Origin: Epiperipatus broadwayi
Lineage: Eukaryota > Onychophora > Udeonychophora > Euonychophora > Peripatidae
Length of the DNA stretch: 64,000 nucleotides
Reading direction: 5' to 3'
Assembly: GCA_028023455.1 (NCBI GenBank)
Contig: JAQFVV010000152.1
Coordinates: 2,172,001-2,236,000 of the forward strand
How positions within the stretch are numbered: position 1 is the first letter of the stretch; every line of letters begins with the position of its first letter. Position numbers and translations under genes: made by a program. This document shows positions 35,901 through 48,765 of this stretch, in pieces. Under the pieces are notes generated by a model that saw nothing but the letters and a program-made list of their open reading frames with translations, did no database searches and was not told the DNA's origin.

Positions 35901-38900
35901 GCTAAAATCTACAGCAGCTCCTAAATTAACACTTTACAATATCTAAATAAATAAAGCTTCTGTGCGTGCTCAGAGACACCTCATCAGCATAATGTGTTAT
36001 AGCCACAGCAAGCCCCTTCACAACATTTAAATTCTTTACATTGATTCTCATTTATTAATTACCTCATTTTATCATCATGTCATTACAATTATTGTACATA
36101 TTCAACCAGTCCAAGAAATATATCCAACATTGTACATACCATTCAATCAAGGATTAGATCTATTAGCTCACCTCACAGTCTTAATGGGTGATTTTAATCT
36201 TCAATACTCTGAATTTACATCATTCTGGCTTCACCAGCTTGCCATCCTTTTTATGAACACACAGGTATTCCTATCCAATGACTTGTGCTTATATTCACCA
36301 ATGTTGCTCAATCTAATTGACTTTAAGATTACCCCTATTTGCTTTCTGACCACTCTGCACAATCCCCTGACAATTAAATCAAATCACATATACATTACCA
36401 ATATACAGCTTTAAAAAACTATACAAATTCTTTTTCCATCAACCACCATTAAATATTTGTTTTCAGAGATTTATAAAATATATATTGGAAGAACTAATTA
36501 TTGACCAAATTCAAAAATATCTTAGATTTATAAACATGATTTCTTTTAACATTCATAATACTATTCAGCAATATATTTCTCCATCTTATCTACTTGTAAT
36601 GGCCTGATGATAATCCCAAGCAAATTATTATGGCAAATTGTACCCATCATACATATCAGCAGACATACAAACTTATATAAACATACATTAAAACATATCA
36701 ACAACTGAATAGTATCTTGCTATAAAAAACAAAACTCTGCTTCAGTTAACAATATGCTTGGAGCCAGGGATATATTAGATAGATATTAGACCACCTCCAA
36801 GATAAACTCAATGACACTACAAATTTTAGGGAATACCTATGCTGGTCACAATATGATCTACTCTATTTATTACCATTTCCAGAAAAAATAAACACATTAT
36901 GCCTTCAAACAACCTTCAATCTACTTTGGACTTCCAGAAGCAGTGGACCATTTGATAAGCTGGCAACCCAATCACAAGGCATGACATGCAGAAACTCATG
37001 AAATACCAAATTTTATATTCTCTATCTTAGTCAGTTCACTAGCAAATATCTTTGTCACCTTGCTAAGTATCGCTCCCCAGAAATTATAGCCAATCAAAAG
37101 CTTTTACCCCATAGCTGTGGTTCTGTTCATCAAAAATCCTGCAACATTAACTCTAATCCATCTCTATAGTTTCACTGGCTACAAAAATCTTGAGCAATAT
37201 TTTTAGAGATACTCTAAACTAATCAGAAGTGCACTGGCTTCCCCTGATTTCTCAAATGCAGATTTCAGAGAAGGATTCATCAACTCCACAAGCAGCATTT
37301 ATATTTAGAATAATTCATAATGTTGTGCAAGAAAGAAAAAAAGTATAATCATGATTGTACAGGTTGACCTTGAAGCAGTCTTTGATTCATTCAGTTCACA
37401 TCAACACATTAACAGAAATGCTTGCTGCAACTACAATACCAACTATACTACTATATCTAATCATCAACTTACTACTAAGCCATGAGATACCTATAACTCT
37501 CAATAGAAGAAATTCAAATTCATTCACTTCACTCAAGTCATTCCACAAGAATCACTGCTAAGCTTCCTTCCATTTATTTATTACATCAATTTACTTCTAA
37601 TCCAAATTTTGCAGAAAATAACTGGAATGTATATTCCACATATGGTACAGTTTATCTAAAGGGTTGTATACATGGATAACAAATCTGTCTTCTTGTCTTC
37701 ATATAAATGATTGCCAATGCTACAAAAAATATTTCAAAACTTCATATCTACCCACAAACTAAAATGCAATCTTAACAAAACCATTGCATGATAACTGCTT
37801 ATCAATAAACTACATATACAAAACTTTAAATAAAACCCACCACATTTTTTGGCTTCCCATTTTCTATGGGAGCTGTGGAATGAGATAAAACATACAAAAC
37901 CAACTTAAGGATCACACACTTAAAATTAATACTTTCTTATCCAAAGCACCTATTTCTATCTATTCAAAAAATCCAATTGTTTAATATATTTATTCCAACA
38001 ATGATAAATTATTACATACCCATAATTAAATTTACAAAAGTTTTTACATCTACCATTTTCTCCCTGTGGAAAAGATAGTTTTTTAATCTCATAAACATCT
38101 TAGTCAATCATCTATTCAAATGGATTGGGACTTTCATAACATTCATACCTTTAGAATTCAGAGGACAGTTAATCTCCTTGCCTCTACTCTCAGTCAGTAC
38201 TATATGCTTCAATGTCCAATTTCCATAAAAGCTACTGATAAGGTCCCATCAATATTTGGATAACTTGCATTTCTTATAAAATCAGTACAAACTATACACA
38301 CTTAAACACCTCTATATCCTGTTGATAGATACACCTATTGGCAAATACACACTTTTCTATACCTCAACACTCATGCTGAGGATAAATAAATAACTACTAT
38401 GCAAATTTTAAAGATCACTTGAGCCAAAATATTTTGATTTTCTAATCTGATTTAACTTTCAAGCTTTTCCTACCTTATATTTTATGAGATATCAATGGCT
38501 GTACAACAATATTGATTTATTCCATGAACTGTTCCATGAAGCTGAAAAATGCAGCAATATATTTTCTACTCATATCAAACCTTGAACAAAATCTATAGTT
38601 TCATCTTAAGTACATATAGTGACTAAATCTCTCAACTCAACAAATAAGCTGGTATCAAAAGTCTACCACACATACAGTATGAGATATTACATTTGTAGTA
38701 ATTGCATTTCAGTGCATCTGATTCTAGGAAATAATGCTAGGTGACATCTACTATTATTTATAAACAAACATAAGCAACTTAAGGATGTGGATTGCAGAAT
38801 TATACCTCCATATATCCACACTGAAACTTGGTCTCTTCTCAAGTAACCAGTGAGTCATTAATACAAAATAGCACACATGGCCACACAATGGTAAGTGTTG

Positions 38901-39000
38901 TCATTTTTTTATATTGAACTGTGTTCTATCAACCTGAAGATAGAAGTGCAGATGTGTTAATAATTTAGAATCATTGGCACTAAAATATAAATTGCAAATG
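35900..39000 (+). pseudogene. decayed LINE, copy A (endonuclease and RT remnants)
   Basis: Broken frames keep ordered LINE landmarks. The endonuclease has LMGDFN at 36181-36198 and SDHS at 36345-36356, one frame over. The RT has VDLEAVFDSF at 37363-37392 and a degenerate VIPQESLL at 37537-37560 (GVPQGSLL expected). Order and spacing match copy B, including LLFIISI-like and FLASHFLW-like stretches. The clade is not RTE: the motifs fit the Jockey, CR1 or I group. Many stops and frameshifts make it long dead. Downstream, an AAT/AGT-rich tract at 39105-39255 may be its tail. Exact limits are uncertain. Confidence 0.7.
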
Positions 39001-39104
39001 ATTGATGTAATGTTAAAATTGAACTATTTAATTTTACTACTGTAACCCTTGCAATTAAAGTTATGTAATTTGTGTAGATAAACTTTAGCAAAAGTATTCT
39101 TGAA

Positions 39105-39260
39105 ACCTAGTAATAATAAAATTAATATAATAATAACAACAATAATAGTATTAATACCTCATATTATTAACAATGACAGTTGCAGTAGAAGCAGAAGCAT
39201 TAAGTGCAGTAGTAGTAGGTGTAGTAGTAGTAATACTTGTAATAGTAATCATTATTTAAT
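39105..39260. repeat. imperfect trinucleotide-rich tract
   Basis: Runs of AATAATA, then AGTAGTAGT-like repeats. It may be the decayed 3' tail of LINE copy A. The 61-codon frame across it is Ser/Arg/Ile-rich because of the repeat. Confidence 0.6.
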
Positions 39261-39439
39261 TTTTATTGGGAATATATCTTGTTAAATAAATACTGCATAA
39301 AAACTAAAACAATTGGAGAACCTAAAACATCTTAGTCAGCTACTCCAAATAATAAAGCAATTCATAGTCCTCAAGATAATCCCTTTATAGTAAACAAGAG
39401 ATCTACTGACATCATGGATATTCTAACACTATGCATTCT

Positions 39440-42200
39440 ATCTATTTAAAGCTGTCCCTCAGATGTCTCTGTTAAAAGAAATCCTGGTAGACCATGAAAA
39501 AAAACCAGGACACCAAAAATCCAAAACACTCACCCACAATGCTAATACAATCAGAGCCCAACAAGATGATCCAATATTAATAGATATCCTTAACATAGAA
39601 CACCACCAAATATGCTCATTGACCAAACTCCTGAATAATGAACCAAGTTCAAATTCTAAAGTGTCATTTGGAAATGGTATTATACAAGCAGACACAGCAT
39701 CCTCTACAGACTAAAAGTAATACTACTAAAATGAATTCCAATTAACAGATTTAAAAAACAGCTCTAAGTTCTCAGACTTAAATCTTAGCTACCTACTAAT
39801 CGCTGTCAAATTCATTACTCAAATCTTAATTTACTATAATAAACATGTACTTTGAAGATAATCTGATGTGACATTAAAATTAGAAGCTTTCAATGTTAGA
39901 AGATTGAACTCAGTCCCCAAAAAATCAATATTCAGTGAATTCAAATTACATAGCCACACATACTTGGTCTTCTAAAGATAAAAATATGTAATGGATCTCA
40001 GATTGACTCTGTATTCTACCTGAGAGCATAAGGCCTTTGTGCATTTTCAAGAAAATCATCACTGCCATCAGGTGGCACCAGATTAGTCATAACTTGAAGT
40101 GCTCACTGCTCTCAACATCTTTCCCACCTGGTCATTTTACTAGTAGATTTTAATATGAGCTTTCAATAAGACTTTATCACAAAATTGTTACATCAAATTG
40201 CATTACCACTTATGAGTGCTGAAACATTTTTTTCACACAAATCAATTTCATCCTGCAACAATCATTGTATTTCCCCCATAGACATATACTTTTACTCTTC
40301 TATGCTTTATCATGTAACCAATCTAGTCTTTCATTCTTCACCACTCTTTGATCACCCTGCTTAATGTTTGGTTGTTTATCTCAATGATATGCATACATGA
40401 TCAATTCACTTACACAAAACAATGAGAAATCTCTTTCTCTTCACAAACCACTGAATTTCTATGCTTAAAAATGTACATCATGCTTTTTAAACTCAAGGTC
40501 ATGCCTTTCAATGTGATGCAGTGTTATATCTTTTATAAGAATATCATTTAATATCAATCACACATACTACCCCATCACAAGAGTATCATCATTTTTCAAT
40601 CTGCTCTTGACACATGCACACTCATCAAGAAACTCACTGAAGAATGTAACAATTCCTGTAACAACTTAAAGTAATACCTAGTAACCAAAAAAATATGCCT
40701 AATGCAATGCAACAGCACACTTCAACAAAAAGACATTTTGATAGGCCCTAAGCTAATTATCCACAGTAAAGATGCCCTCAGCCCTAGAGACTGTGCTGGA
40801 TATAATATCATAGAGCCAATATCCATCATCTTCAACCAAAAGTTACAAGTACACATTATATTCAGAATGCCTGTTGATTTGTTTAGGCCATAGAGTTATG
40901 ATATACCCCATTCATTTTACTAACATTGCAATCAAGATAGATAACTATATCTGACACTTGTCATTCTAGGCTCCATGGAATACCTAGATTTGTTTTCTCA
41001 CATTTAATTCAATTTACCAATACATATCTATATGACTTGGTAAATTATCTCTTACAAAAACCTTATCACATATGAGAATTATATCCTATTCCTTTAGTTC
41101 AAGTCAAAAAACACTCCAATATCCAATCTCTCTAAACTACATCCTATTTCCATAGGTCCCTTTGGCATCAAAATTCTTGAGAATGTCCCATATCTCCTCT
41201 CACTAATATTACCTATGCAATTTGAGAAGAAACGTTCTTGTGCAGCCAAGCATTGCTTCTATTTAAAATTATCTTGACTTCAGTTTGAGATCAAAAAAGA
41301 TATGCTCCAATGGCTCTTTAAATTGACAGTGAAGCTGCATTTGACTCAATTCCTGTAGTCATCTTAATCCAAACACTTTTTAACATGCAAGAACCATGCA
41401 CTTTTTTATATCTGATAGCTAACCTACTACTAAGCTGGGAAATTCACATTCCTCTCAAGAAATGATCATCATCTTCATTTGTTCCTAGTCAATCAGTACC
41501 ACAAGGATCATCACTTCATGTTTTATTATATATGATGTTTATCAATCCCTCCATAAATAAAATATAGCTAAACATTCCAGGCATAAAAATCCCACATACT
41601 CAATTATCCATTTTTTTGCTTCTAAAAACAACTGCCTGTCTTACAAAAAAATTCTTGATGATTATACTGACTTTGAGCTTTAATTTAATAGTAATAAAAC
41701 TTCTGCATTCTCTATACAGACAAACAACACATAAAACTACAAAGGCAACCCCTATAACTTTTCTTGGTCTTCCTTTCTATTTGTGAACTAATGGTATGAA
41801 CAAAGAATTCAGAACAGGCTAAAAGTCTATGCTGAGCAGATATTTCTTTGAAACATATCTTCCATAATAATTGAAAATTTGCCTATTCAACCAACATGTA
41901 ATTACAAAAATAACTTATTTTGACCAATCACTAATTTTACTAAACCATTTATTTTATTAACCCTCTCTGCAGCAAGCAGCTATACTGCAGAAAAACAATC
42001 TCTATTCCTCAAGATGATTGTTTCACAACAACCCAGAATGGACTAGCTCTTTATTTCATCTGAGTATTTCATATTCAAAAAAGCAGAAATCTTTTGGCAA
42101 CCATTATAAGATAATTTTCAAAACTTGAATATGTCTTACATATATGACCAACAGACTTATGCTCCCTCCTATAAAACGATTTCTATCATTTCTTATAAGC
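39440..42200 (+). pseudogene. decayed LINE, copy B (same family as copy A)
   Basis: Order of remnants: a 5' segment with an 83-codon frame (39463-39714) that may be the end of ORF1; endonuclease start FNVRRLNS at 39889-39912; VDFN at 40143-40154; SPLFDHPA near 40340; RT motif IDSEAAFDSIP at 41322-41354; SVPQGSSL at 41493-41516; and a FLGLPFYL-like segment near 41760. Each aligns in order with copy A. Multiple stops and frameshifts. The 3' end stops near the (TA)n tract at 42224. The catalytic YADD box is not recognisable. Jockey, CR1 or I-like, exact clade unresolved. Confidence 0.7.
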
Positions 42201-42223
42201 TAATTTCAAAGTATTTACAATCG

Positions 42224-42245
42224 TATATATATATATATATATATA
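42224..42245. repeat. (TA)n microsatellite
   Basis: A pure TA run at the 3' limit of LINE copy B. Confidence 0.9.
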
Positions 42246-43440
42246 GTAATGTTTATATTTAATAAGAAAGCAAGATTAGTATATGTGCATATATAAATTT
42301 AAATAACTCATGATGTGAATATATATATATGTATTGTGACTTTTAGCTTTTGCTAGAAGCTAAATATTAAGTTATATTGAGTTATATTCAGTTTAATGTC
42401 TAAAAAACACAAAAAAATATTTTGGTAATTTAATTTTTAGAATAAATAAACTTTGTTGTTGTTTAATGCCACTATGTTTATTTACATGATTAGTTAGTGT
42501 AGAAATATGTTTGCAAAATTATAGCTGCAAAATGATTTTAGCAATCTAGTTATGATATTTTAGTCCTATAAATAGTTTTTTGTAAAGTATTTGTGAATTT
42601 AAAAGTATTATTTAATGTAGTTTGTAAGTCAATATGTTTGAAATAATCATAATTTAACTATTAAAGTATTTTGAAGTATGATATGGGTATTAAACTTGAA
42701 AACCAAGTTCAAACACTTAATATTTAAATTAAATATTAAAATGCTTTAATTCAATTTCATTTGTAGTATATTATAATTAAATATTTTAGATTTAATTAAT
42801 TAAAAGAAGTCATAATAAAGCTGATAATTTTAAAACTAGAAATTAAAAGAGTGAATGTATGAATATCTGAATGAATAAATATAAAGTAGTTAATTTCTTT
42901 AACACTTCCTTGTTTAAAATGTTTTTGAATTATTTTTTTTTTTAAAAAAAGGCAATTTTAAATGTTCTGAGTACTCAAATTAAATTAAAAGGAATGTTAC
43001 ATAAATATTATAAAGTAATATTTTTATTTGGATTAATGTAATTTACATTTTGCATTGTATTTTATTTTTACTATAATATTTGCTTTTATAAATAATTTAT
43101 TTTGACAGAAAATATAATAATTTATTTGTCTAGACATTTTTAAAAACTGAATATATAATGGGATTCTTTTTAGAATTCATTCTAAGATTTGATAAGACAT
43201 TGAATTCAAACCAATAAAATAAAGTGGGTGGAAATTAATTATGTCAATATTAAAAATCATAAAGTAATCACATGACTTAGAATATAAATAAGATAAACTG
43301 ACACTTGCGCACACACTTAGTGTTGCATTCACGTTTTTATTTACTGTTACTGGAAGTTATTTAATAGTTTAATTTAATAAGTTTAATTTTGTTTAAATAA
43401 TTTTATTTTTCTAGTAAAAGTAAAGGTTTCTAAATTAAAA
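42246..43440. other. AT-rich non-coding stretch
   Basis: No gene, RNA or repeat recognised. Confidence 0.55.
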
Positions 43441-43448
43441 ACTTTGTT

Positions 43449-43540
43449 GAGAGGTCAGCATAAATGCCTTGCACTAGCAGGCAGTTGCCTGGGTTTTGGG
43501 TTCACATCCCGGCCGATGCTATGACATTTTAAAAAAAAAC
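43449..43540 (+). repeat. tRNA-like segment, possible SINE head
   Basis: An unusually GC-rich island in AT-rich DNA. It has GGTCAGCATAAATGCC as a weak A-box-like part, a CAGGCA/TGCCTG stem, and GGGTTCACATCCC (43498-43510), close to a tRNA B box and T arm, and ends in poly-A (43531). It lacks a clean cloverleaf, so it is more likely a tRNA-derived SINE remnant than a tRNA gene. Confidence 0.35.
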
Positions 43541-46500
43541 TTTGTGTACAGGATTTACATTGCAGTAAATATTATAGTAAAGCTAACTAGTTATTATATG
43601 GTGTTTAAATTTATACTATTTATATTTTGTACTTTATGGAACTTTAAAAAACAGCATTTTCATTGCTTTGACTATATAAAAACTATTACTATTTTTTTTA
43701 TTTATTTAAAGTTTACTTGGCATTCAGGTTTACTTTAATATATTTTTAAATTTTTCAGTAGTATTAATGACTTTAAAATTATTTAATTGCTTCTTAATAT
43801 TTTTTTAAAAATATTAATCTTTCTAAAACAATGCTATTTGGAATTAATTCATTTTGAATGAAGAACTTTAAATTTACAATAATAACTTGCCTGTCATGAC
43901 AAGAATATTGTTTAAATGTCTCATATAAAATTATATATATTTTGACAAGAAAAACATTTGATTTATTTAAATTATATTAAGCTCTATGGAGAGTTTTGCT
44001 TCTGTATTAAATTATATTATATGGATATACATTTATTTATGTAGTTATTTTAAGAAAACAGTCCTTATTATAAAAGCAATTTTAACTTACATCTATTTCA
44101 CAACAAGGAGAGAAATGTATTTTCTTAGCTCCATGGGAAAAAAACAATTGTTTTAGATTATTCCAGAAGTTTTATAATATACTATTACATACTTCGATAT
44201 ATCATTTATGAAACATAAATGGAAATATGAACATTCTTAATACTATTATTATCATCAGTAAAGTTTAATATGAATTTTTCTGCATTAGTAATAAAAACCT
44301 GTTTGGTCACTCTTTCTCTCTCTTCATCATCGGTGTTCTGAAAACTGCTGTAATAATATTCTCCTGCTTATTATTTTCATTATTATTTAATAAAATGCTT
44401 TCAAGGATAAGAAGATAAATGACTATTTTATTATGTAAAATAAATACTGTTATTTTACATGGAAAATGTCTTAAAATGAATGGCTATACCTACACATTTC
44501 TGTTAGCATTGTTTAAATATTTTCTACTTAAGTATAATATTATTCATACTATCCAATCATGTTACATTCTTGTGCACTGGATATCTTCATTGTCTACAGA
44601 ATTTTTATTTGCTTTATTAATTATATTCTGCTTAATGGTTAGATGCAGAAGAGGGAATTTTATTTTACTTTATAAATGGTAAAGGGGTTTAATTTTAAGT
44701 TTTAATATTCATGATTTTTGCTTATAATGTCATTATTATTTTTATATACACATAATTTGGATACAATTTTGTATTTTATTTTTATAAACAGTTCTGTCAA
44801 AGTTCTCAGAATAATATCATTTGATAATAATATATTTGGAAAATGTTATGCATCCCCGTTTTATGAATTATTTATATATTGAAGGTATATAATTATGATG
44901 TGTTTTTTATTGTTCATTCTATTCTCAAACTTAATTAAGCTAGATTTAGCATTAATTATTTATTTATCAGTTTTACATATCTGTTACTTATTGTACTTGT
45001 TTAATAGATGGTACTTAGTCTCTCTTATTTTCTAAGAATGTTTATCTTGCCAGTATAGTTTTAAAGATTGGGTTTAGAATCTCTCTCTACGTTGTTATAT
45101 TTTCAAATGTATTGCTTTATTATATTAAAATATATAGTGCTCTGTTTAAGATAAATCCAGTTATTATTGCTTCCTGATGATTCATTTTCATTGATTCATG
45201 ACTAGAGATGAAGTCATAGTTCATTTCTTTATTGTCCTCACATTTATTTGTGAGACCATTCCATCAAACTTTTACTTTGTCATCCAAATGTGTATTTATT
45301 TTGTTAGTAATGTATTTTGTATAAAAGTATGGTTAATACCTTATCATGACTTTACCCTAGCAATTGAAATTTATATCAGGTATTGAGAAATATCACCCTT
45401 ATCTTTTATTACCCTCTTATTTTATCAGAGGTGTAGGTCCTGTAGTTATGCTTTGGTAGAAAATAACAATATGCATTTTCTTTCATATCCATCTCATTGC
45501 TAAATTGGTAAGCATATAATTTTAAATTGTATTAAATATTAATAGTACAAATGTTATATTTATAGAATATTTTATGGACAAGCCATATTAATATTTCTTT
45601 AGTTATTTTTATTTTTGCATAATAAATTTGTATGTAAACTGTAATTTTTCTGACATTAAAAAAAAAACAGAAACTTATATGTAGAAGTTTTTCTTAATGG
45701 CATTAGAAGATAAGTCAGATTTGTTGTTTTTTGTTTAATGTGAAAATAAATATTGTTTTATTGTTAATTAATTTTTATAGTCATTTTCTACATCATCTAC
45801 TCATTATTCAGAAATGTAATCAAATCATAAGAGTATTATAAATACTTTAAATCTTTATGCATTAACAGTACATGGACATTACAATTTTGACATGAGAATC
45901 TTGTTATTGAATTGCATCTAAGATATTAGAATTACCTCTAAAAAAAAAGACGATTTTGTTGAATTGCATATTTATCATTCCAGATCAGTTTAGTCAATTT
46001 TGTTTGTTTCTTAAAGATCATTAAGCTAAATTCAAACTATTTTTCCATATTTATAAAATTATGCTATTATTCCATTATAAGTTAAGATAATGAAATTACT
46101 TTATTTAAGTTCTGAAATGTTTAAAGTAGGTTTATTAATGCAATATTTGGAATGGCCATAAAATCTCTTATTCATTCTTAACATCCAAATGTTATCCTAA
46201 TAAATTAATTTTCTTTTATTTTAAATTAAAAGTTTGTCATGTTTATTTAAAATATTAATGGTATTATTATTATTGTGGAATACATTATCTTAGGGGTAAG
46301 AGTACACCTCACTGTTGTTGCCATTAGGATTTTATTCTTTTCTAAATAATTCTAAAGACTTAAAAGATAATTTATTTTATCATAATTTAATCATATTTCC
46401 ACTGAGATATCCAATTTATATATAAACCATATTATTAAAGAAATTATTCTTGCTAAAGAAGAAAATGTTTCAAATAAGATATCATTGTGGCAAATATTTA

Positions 46501-46588
46501 TAAAAAAAAAAGCGGTCATATTTTATAAAACAAATGTTTCCTCTATTCATGACATTAAGATGTTGAGAATATTGATAAGAAGTGTGGT
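43541..46588. other. AT-rich non-coding stretch with a foldback-family scrap
   Basis: No gene recognised. TCTATGGAGAGTTTTGCTTC at 43983-44002 matches the inner part of the 34/50-kb foldback family. Frames at 43496-43738, 44419-44682 and 45198-45386 are hydrophobic, low-complexity and unmatched. Confidence 0.5.
43983..44002 (+). repeat. 20-bp fragment of the foldback family
   Basis: TATGGAGAGTTTTGCTT is the same word seen near the ends of the foldbacks at 34545-34566 and 51018-51036. It may be a residual solo fragment or a chance match. Confidence 0.35.
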
Positions 46589-46884
46589 AGTAGTAGATGT
46601 CAAAATTTCTTTCCACTTCTCTTTATTTGCATTAATTAATTATATATATACCATATACTCCTTAATTAACACTTTACAATGCAATTTTAACATATGATTC
46701 ATTTCTTCTTGCTTATAGTTACAACTGTATGTATATGTATGTAGTTGGGTATTAATTGTATATGATTAAATATTGTAGTTTTGATGATGACTGTAGGGCA
46801 GTTGAAACTATAATCAAAAAGAAATAAATCATATGTTAAAGTGTTAATTAAGGAGTATATGGTATATTATATAGTAGTAGATGT
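46589..46884 (+). mobile_element. foldback element 5 with hammerhead-like core and 12-bp direct repeats
   Basis: Inverted arms 46648-46720 and 46806-46865 match closely apart from a 13-nt insertion in the left arm. The ~85-nt loop ends in a hammerhead-like core (46781-46815). AGTAGTAGATGT occurs at 46589-46600 and 46873-46884, as for a target-site duplication. No protein is encoded. Confidence 0.65.
46781..46815 (+). ncRNA. hammerhead-like motif in foldback 5
   Basis: TTGATGA (U for the first C of the core), then helix II ACTG/CAGT closing TAGGG, then TTGAAAC and TATAATC, giving GAAA and a possible minimal helix III ending in ATC. Only one core position departs from consensus. Confidence 0.45.
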
Positions 46885-47340
46885 TGTGAAAAGAAGAATT
46901 CTAATGTAACCTTTAATGACATGTGCTTTCAATAATAAGAGTCTTTATTTACGAAAGAGTGAGTATGATAATTCTCCTTTTAAGGTGTTAATGTTGCCTT
47001 TTATTTTAATCATAACTATTCCAATTATTTACTTATTTTCTCTTATTACTGTGGCATATGGCATATTTGAAACCCACTGAGTTTAGCTTATACAATAACA
47101 TTGTTTTCCACCTTTTTATTGGTTACAATTTGGTGGTTGTTTATTTATTTTCCATTAACAGTGTTCCACATTTTATTGGTTACAATTTGGCTTTTCCAAT
47201 ATGTTGACTTTCGATCGGTTATAAAGTACCAAGTGATCAATCTGTTGGTGTCATCCACTTTTTATTATTGGTGATGATATATATATATTATACCGATCGA
47301 AATGCATATATATATATACGATATATTAATATATCGTTAC
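46885..47340. other. AT-rich spacer
   Basis: Contains TA tracts and palindromic TA words near 47274-47350. A short segment, TTGGTTACAATTTGG, is repeated at about 47117-47135 and 47176-47190. No gene. Confidence 0.5.
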
Positions 47341-47416
47341 AATATATATGCAAAACTATAAAACAATACAATACTAGATTAAATCCAAAATTTTACCAAA
47401 ATCCTTACACAACCAT

Positions 47417-47448
47417 GGTTTTATCTAATACAAATAGACCTTCTCAAG
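47417..47448 (-). ncRNA. hammerhead-like motif in the 47-kb PLE tail
   Basis: On the minus strand: CTTGAGAAGG, stem TCTA/TAGA around TTTGTAT, then TAAAACC. It aligns with the dimer 2 motif (8585-8614), where the stem is CTGCT/AGCAG. The helix is kept although the bases changed. The GAAA box is decayed to AAAA. Confidence 0.3.
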
Positions 47449-47507
47449 TGAAAATAAAACTAAAGGAACTAACATATATATACAAACAAACAAACCTTCT
47501 CATAATT

Positions 47508-48545
47508 CATTTCAAACTCCACCTTCCCTTTGTATCAAAAGAAGTCTTCATAAGATTGATAGCCTCAAAATCAAAAAATTTTATCATCAAAGTCCCCTTT
47601 ATTCTTCTTTTTAACTCATTCTTTTCATAAAAAATAACTGAAGCATTGTTAAACAATATTCTATTACCTGTATTCAATTCATAAATATATAAAGACTGAG
47701 TTAAGATACATATGTTTAACTCTACTTATATGAACCTTAATTCTAAGGCTAAACTTACTCTGGCCTATATAAAACTTACCACATGGAATCTTATAAACAA
47801 TACCAGGAATTGACCTATTATCATTAGATTGCTTTGAACCATTAAATAATGAATTCAAATCTAAACCTTTCTTCCATGCAACCTTCATTCCATCTAACAA
47901 ATGACTATTCTTATAAACCAAATTATATATTGAAGACTTAAATGGGAAAGACATATATACTCATTATCATTACCAACAAAATTCTTACCATCAAAATCAC
48001 GACTATAAACATTATTATTAAATACAACTTTTTTAATAAAATCATGATTGTAACCCAATTCTACATATTCAGCAACAAATTAACTTCTTTGAATATCAGC
48101 ATTATTGTTAAAATTATTAAGCCTTCTATTCCTACAACAAAAATTCAACAAAGACATTTTTTATGCATAAAAGGCTGATAACTATCAGGCCTAATCATAT
48201 TTCTCAAATTCTTAGGTTTTATTAAATGACTACAAAACAAAACATCATTAACCTTCTCAACACTTAAATCTAAAAACTTTAATTTTACAAAATGAAAACT
48301 ACCCCCCCCCCCTAAATAGTAAACTTAATACTAGAATCAAAGCATTCAATCCACATAAAAACTCTTCTAATTTCTCTTTCTTAATAACAAACAATCATCA
48401 ACAAACCTAACAAATAATTTTATAGAACATGGAAACAGATTAATAACACTACACGTCAGATAATCAATATAGGCAGCACACATCAATGGAAAAATAACAT
48501 AAGCAATAAACCAACCCTCTCTAATCTCTTGATTCTGAGGTTATC
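47508..48545 (-). pseudogene. PLE polyprotein fragment: RT C-terminus, linker and GIY-YIG
   Basis: Reading the minus strand: REGWFIAYVIFPLMCAAYID (about 48525-48466), then the catalytic FVDD at 48405-48394 followed by CLLL, then a linker, then the GIY-YIG domain (47870-47690) with GIVYKIPCGKFYIGQ and the Arg/His segment (RIKVHISRVKH). After one frameshift near 47680 the C-terminus reads FYEKNELKRRIKG and EAINLMKTSF, ending at W-S-L-K-stop. PLE proteins prime at a nicked target; the endonuclease makes the nick. Several stops and frame changes in the linker (for example near 48150 and 48060) make it inactive. It is the same lineage as dimer 2. Confidence 0.78.
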
Positions 48546-48765
48546 AATCTTATGAAGACTTCTTTTGATACTAAGGGAAATTGGAGTTTGAAATGAGTTA
48601 TGGGAAGGTTTGTTTTTTGTATATATATATGTTAGTTCCTTTAGTTTGATTTTGTTTGTTTGTATATATATGTTAGTTTCTTTAGTTTGATGGTTGTGTA
48701 AGGATTTTGGATTTAATCTAGTATTATATTGTTTTATGTTTTTGCATTTATATAAATATATATAT

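Larger units (their letters stand above)
47345..48765 (-). mobile_element. Penelope-like element, head-to-head dimer 3
   Basis: The minus-strand copy runs from about 48545 to 47345 and holds the RT C-terminus, linker and GIY-YIG region. From 48545 to about 48765 an inverted, plus-oriented copy of only the last coding residues and the 3' tail is attached, matching 47340-47560 in reverse. So the long 5'-truncated copy and the short copy are joined head to head with both 3' ends outward, as in dimers 1 and 2. Confidence 0.75.

Noticed and set aside
48300-48312. C9-10 run at 48.30 kb and G10 run at 52.31 kb as regulatory or telomeric signals
   Set aside because: Isolated homopolymers; the first lies within the PLE linker and fits slippage, and no telomere-like repeats surround either.
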